A program made the position numbers and the translations under genes. The notes under the pieces are model-generated. The model saw nothing but the letters and a program-made list of their open reading frames with translations, made no database searches and had not been told where the DNA came from. From an uncultured Phascolarctobacterium sp. (lineage in GTDB: Bacteria; Bacillota; Negativicutes; Acidaminococcales; Acidaminococcaceae), in NCBI GenBank assembly GCA_900554395.1, contig USHB01000023.1, forward strand, positions 1 through 11,618: a DNA stretch of 11,618 nt, read 5' to 3'. Positions 8,123 to 11,618 of this stretch are shown here, one piece after another (positions within the stretch are counted from its first letter, which is position 1; each line of letters begins with the position of its first letter).

Positions 8123-10826
8123 ATGTTATGCCAAAAATGCGGCAAAAAAGAAGCCGTCGTACACATTGTATGCGTAATAAACAACAAACAGATAGATAAA
8201 TGGCTATGTGCAGACTGCGCGGAAAAACTGATGCCTTATGCCATAAGCGGCGGAGGGCGTGCCGTTGACGCGCATAATTTGCTGGAAACGCTGCTTTTTA
8301 ACAGCGGACAGAATAAAAAACCGGAAATGCGCCGGTTTACCAAACGCATGGCATCAATTTTAGAAAACGCCATGCGCAGCGCCCTGGACAGAGGGCATGA
8401 CCATCTCGGCACGGAACATCTCTTGCTTGCGCTTTTAAATGAAAAAGACTGCTTCGGCATCCGTGTGCTGGAAAAACTCGGCATTAATCCTGTGGCCGTA
8501 ACGGAAGAACTTGAAAAACGCATGGACCCGGCAGGTAATTTGCAAATAATTATCGGCTATACGCCGCGAGCCAAACGTGCTTTGGAAATTGCCGCCGAAA
8601 CCGCTTTAACGCTTAAATCGCCGCAGGTTGGTTCAGAACATCTTCTGATGGGCATTTTGCGCGAAGATAAAGGCATGGGCGGCAGCGTGCTGCGCGAGTT
8701 TAACATTACCGCCGAACAGGTTTGGCAGATTATCCGCTCTATCCGCGAGCATCAGCCTGCCGTGCCTGGTTTTGAAGAAGCGGAAGTGCCGGATTACGGA
8801 GAGCTGACGGAAGAAGCATCGCTGGAAGTTTTAAATGACTTTGGGCGTAATTTGAACGAACTGGCTGCGGAAGGAAAAATTGACCCTGTTATTGGCAGGG
8901 AAAGTGAGATTGAAAGAGTAATTCAGATTTTGTGCCGCCGCACCAAGAATAATCCGGTGCTGATAGGTGAGGCCGGCGTTGGCAAAACATCAGTTGCCGA
9001 AGGACTGGCACAGCGTATTGTGGAAGGCAAAGTGCCGGATTTGCTGCGCAACAAAACTGTGTTCTCCTTGGAAATAGGTTATCTTTTGGCAGGCGCCAAA
9101 TACCGCGGCGATTTTGAAGAACGCCTGAAAGATATTCTGGAAACGATAAAAGAAAATAAAGATATTATTTTATTTATTGACGAACTGCATACCATTATCG
9201 GCGCAGGCGCCGGTGAAGGCGGCACGGATGCTGCCAATATCATTAAACCGGCACTGGCAAGGGGCGAACTGCAGGTTGTTGGCGCAACTACTTTAAGCGA
9301 ATACCGCAAGCATATTGAAAAAGACGCCGCACTGGAACGCAGGTTCCAGCCGGTTGTTGTAGCCGCGCCGGACAGCGAAGCGGCTTTGGCTATTTTAAAA
9401 GGCCTGCGCAAAAAATATGAAGAATTCCATAACCTGCATGTAACGGATTCTGCCCTTGAAGCATCTGTAAGGCTTTCCAACCGTTATATTACGGACCGCA
9501 ATCTGCCGGACAAGGCCATTGATGGATGAAGCCTGTGCAAGGGTGAAACTGCAAAATTATAAACTTTCCATACCGATGGCAGAAAAAGAAAAAGAACTTG
9601 CCAAAGTGCGCAGGGAAAAAGCCGAGGCTATTTCCAACCAGCAGTACGAACTGGCTGCGCAGCTGCGCGACCATGAAGCCATTCTGGAAGTGGCGCTTAC
9701 TTACGAAAAAAGCAATTATGACAGGGAAATCAGCAAACGTGCAGAAGTTACGGAAGAAGACATTGCTTCGGTAATTTCGCAATGGCTGAACATTCCGCTG
9801 CAAAAACTGACACAGACGGAATCCGAACGCCTGCTGCACATGGAAGCTGATTTGCATAAGCGCGTTATCGGGCAGAATGAAGCGGTAGAAGCAGTTTCCA
9901 AAGCCATCCGCCGTGCGCGTGCCGGGTTTAAGGATAAAAACAGACCGGTTGGTTCGTTCCTGTTCCTTGGGCCTACCGGCGTCGGTAAAACGGAACTTGC
10001 CAAGGCTCTGGCAGAAAATATGTTTGGCGATGAGCGTGCTTTAATACGTTTTGATATGTCCGAATACATGGAAAAACATACGGCATCCCGCCTTGTCGGC
10101 GCTCCTCCGGGCTATGTCGGCTACGAAGAAGGCGGACAGCTTACCGATGCAGTGCGCAGAAGGCCTTATTCCATTATTTTGCTGGATGAGATTGAAAAAG
10201 CGCATCCCGATGTATTCAACCTGCTTTTGCAGATTATGGAGGATGGCCGCCTGACTGACGGGCAGGGGCGTACCACTGATTTCCGCAACTGCGTTATTAT
10301 AATGACCAGCAATGCAGGGGCAAGGATGCTTGCCGATACAAAACCTCTGGGCTTCAGCCTTGGCGGCGAGGAAGAAGAAAACAGCCGCAAGGATAAAGTA
10401 CTGGCAGAAATTAAAAATGTGTTCCGTCCGGAATTTTTAAACAGAATTGACGAAATTACCGTATTTGACAGCCTGCATTATGATGATTTGGTGCAGATTA
10501 TAAAAAATATGCTGCGTGAGCTGCGCGCAAAACTTGCAGAAAACGGGCTGACTTTGGAAATTACGCAGGAAGCGCGCGAACTGCTTGTTAAAGAGGGCAG
10601 CGATACCCGTTACGGGGCAAGGCCCTTGCGCCGTGCAGTGCGCAAAATGCTGGAAGACCCTGTAAGTGATTTGTACCTTGCGGGAATGTTTAAAGCAGGC
10701 GATACGATTTGCGCCAGTGTGGACGAAAATGGAAAAATAAGGTTTATGCCTAAAAAAGTAGAAGTAATGGTAACACATGAAGAAATTGAACCGGCGGAGG
10801 TAAATAATGGCCAAAACAAAAACTAA
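8123..10826 (+). CDS. clpC: McsA-like zinc finger fused to ClpC ATPase, frameshifted
   Basis: ClpC is a hexameric AAA+ unfoldase that feeds substrates to ClpP. I prefer ATG 8123, five bases after GAGGTGA (8111–8117), over GTG 8114, which overlaps the ctsR stop. Residues 1–60 resemble the McsA N-terminus: C3-x2-C6 and C29-x2-C32, then HNLLETLL. Then come two Clp_N repeats (about 70–135 and 145–210), AAA-1 with Walker A GEAGVGKT (282–289), pore loop KYRG, Walker B FIDE and arginines ALERR. The frame closes at TGA 9527–9529 and homology resumes at ATG 9522 in the +1 frame. The second part has a UVR-like middle domain (9609–9680), AAA-2 Walker A GPTGVGKT (9969–9992), pore loop GYVGYE, Walker B LLDE, sensor TSNAGA, a ClpP-binding LGF loop (10347–10355) and sensor-2 YGARPLRR. 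Restoring 5 nt gives 902 aa, longer than the usual roughly 810 because of the N-terminal addition. It overlaps radA by 20 nt. Confidence 0.9.
9511..9530 (+). other. Frameshift site in clpC
   Basis: ClpC proteins read DKAID(L/V)(I/M)DEA here. The window gives DKAID, then G and stop (GGA TGA, 9524–9529), while MDEACARV continues from ATG 9522 in the +1 frame. An intact sequence such as GATCTGATGGATGAA would become the observed GATGGATGAA by loss of 5 nt between two GAT repeats. A +1 ribosomal slip at GGA-TGA would give DKAIDGEA, losing conserved residues, so programmed frameshifting fits poorly. The TTG/ATG codons at 9519/9522 have no ribosome binding site, so a separate downstream protein is not expected. 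Confidence 0.85.
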
Positions 10827-11618
10827 ATTTGTGTGCCAGAACTGCGGTTATTCTTCGGCAAAATGGCTGGGACGCTGCCCGGAGTGCGGCAGTTGGGACA
10901 GCATGGCCGAAGAACTGGAAACGCCCGTTAAACCGCAGCAGAGTTATTTAATGCCGCAGGAGGCGCCTAAGCCCAAAACGCTTGATAAAGTAATGCTTAC
11001 AGAAGTTGAACGCCTGAAAACCGGCATCAACGAATTTGACCGCGTGCTTGGCGGCGGCATTGTACCCGGCAGCCTGGTGCTTTTGGGCGGCGACCCCGGC
11101 ATTGGCAAATCTACCATGCTGCTTGATGCAGGTATGCGCTTTGCAGCCAACAATATTAAAGTTTTATATGTCTCCGGCGAAGAATCGGAAGCGCAGACGG
11201 CAATGCGTGCGCGCAGGCTCGGCAAACCGGGGGCAGCGCTTCTGGTAATGACGGCCACGGATTTGGACGCCGTGCTTTTGCAGGCCAAAGAAGTACAGCC
11301 GCAGATACTTGTAATAGATTCCATACAGACCATGTATAATCCGGAACTGCAAACGGCGGCAGGCAGCGTGGGTCAGGTGCGTGAATGTACCGCAAAGCTG
11401 CTGCGTTTTGCCAAAGCAACAGGCATAGCGGTTATTATCATCGGCCATGTAACCAAAGACGGCAATATTGCCGGCCCGCGCCTTTTAGAGCATATGGTGG
11501 ACGTGGTGCTGCAGTTTGAAGGCGACAGGTCATATTCCTTCCGCGTTTTGCGCGCGCTGAAAAACCGTTTTGGTTCAACCAGTGAAAGCGGCATATTTTC
11601 AATGGAAACCGGCGGGGT
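10807..11618 (+). CDS. radA: DNA repair ATPase RadA (Sms), partial at window end
   Basis: RadA is a RecA-like DNA helicase that processes recombination intermediates by branch migration. The first 270 residues are present; family members are about 450–460 aa, so the end of the ATPase core and the Lon-like C-terminal domain lie beyond the window. Visible features are the N-terminal zinc finger C10-x2-C13...C24-x2-C27 (FVCQNCGYSSAKWLGRCPEC), the segment LKTGINEFDRVLGGG (70–84), Walker A GGDPGIGKST (94–103), YVSGEES (121–127), Walker B ILVIDSIQT (167–175), GHVTKDG (213–219) and the RadA-specific KNRFG (252–256). ATG 10807 is six bases after CGGAGG (10795–10800), inside the 3' end of clpC, so translation is coupled to clpC and the gene is in the CtsR-controlled operon. 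The frame is open to the last base. Identity is secure. Confidence 0.95.
   Translation, partial: MAKTKTKFVCQNCGYSSAKWLGRCPECGSWDSMAEELETPVKPQQSYLMPQEAPKPKTLDKVMLTEVERLKTGINEFDRVLGGGIVPGSLVLLGGDPGIGKSTMLLDAGMRFAANNIKVLYVSGEESEAQTAMRARRLGKPGAALLVMTATDLDAVLLQAKEVQPQILVIDSIQTMYNPELQTAAGSVGQVRECTAKLLRFAKATGIAVIIIGHVTKDGNIAGPRLLEHMVDVVLQFEGDRSYSFRVLRALKNRFGSTSESGIFSMETGG

Noticed and set aside
9521..9529. Programmed +1 frameshift at GGA-TGA in clpC, similar to prfB
   Set aside because: The slip would drop the conserved (L/V)(I/M)D residues, and there is no internal Shine-Dalgarno-like stimulator directly upstream of the stop.
10051..10254. Short + strand open frame inside clpC
   Set aside because: It overlaps the conserved AAA-2 domain in another frame and shows no start signal or domain.
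9519..10826. Separate single-ATPase Clp protein starting at TTG 9519 or ATG 9522
   Set aside because: It continues the ClpC homology exactly where the first part stops and has no ribosome binding site; it is the second half of one gene.

Overview
The window looks like chromosomal DNA from a diderm Firmicute, most likely class Negativicutes (an Acidaminococcaceae or Veillonellaceae type of anaerobe). The Firmicute heat-shock order ctsR–clpC–radA sits beside an RND efflux pump with a lipoprotein adaptor, which only makes sense in a cell with an outer membrane, and beside a flavodiiron protein typical of anaerobes. Assignment to a genus is not possible from this sequence alone. All genes are on the + strand, no gene-free stretch exceeds 300 bases, and I saw no tRNA, rRNA, CRISPR array, transposon or prophage signal.

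Region 1 (1–4517) is an efflux operon: a strong sigma-A-type promoter, a leader containing palindromes, a periplasmic adaptor lipoprotein (AcrA/MexA type), an inner-membrane RND pump (AcrB/MexB type, HAE1), and a rho-independent terminator. No outer-membrane channel gene follows. The pump gene carries a frameshift near 3671, best explained by a 4-nt deletion.

Region 2 (4567–7625) holds a YddA/SbmA-type ABC exporter half-transporter (TTG start) and, 23 nt downstream, an A-type flavodiiron protein (O2/NO reductase). It ends at a second clear terminator.

Region 3 (7635–11618) is a CtsR-controlled protein quality-control operon: a consensus promoter with a CtsR-like direct repeat in its spacer, ctsR, clpC and radA, packed with a 5-nt gap and a 20-nt overlap. 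radA runs off the window end. The usual mcsA and mcsB genes between ctsR and clpC are missing. Instead the clpC product starts with about 60 residues that look like the N-terminus of McsA (a CxxC...CxxC zinc finger plus an HxLLxxLL segment), fused to an otherwise complete two-ATPase ClpC. clpC also carries a frameshift near 9524, best explained by a 5-nt deletion.

The most interesting point is the McsA-finger–ClpC fusion in a locus without the arginine kinase McsB, together with an altered glycine loop in CtsR and a CtsR-like box of unusual spacing. The two frameshifts in otherwise undamaged genes are either assembly errors or very recent mutations, and need reads to decide.
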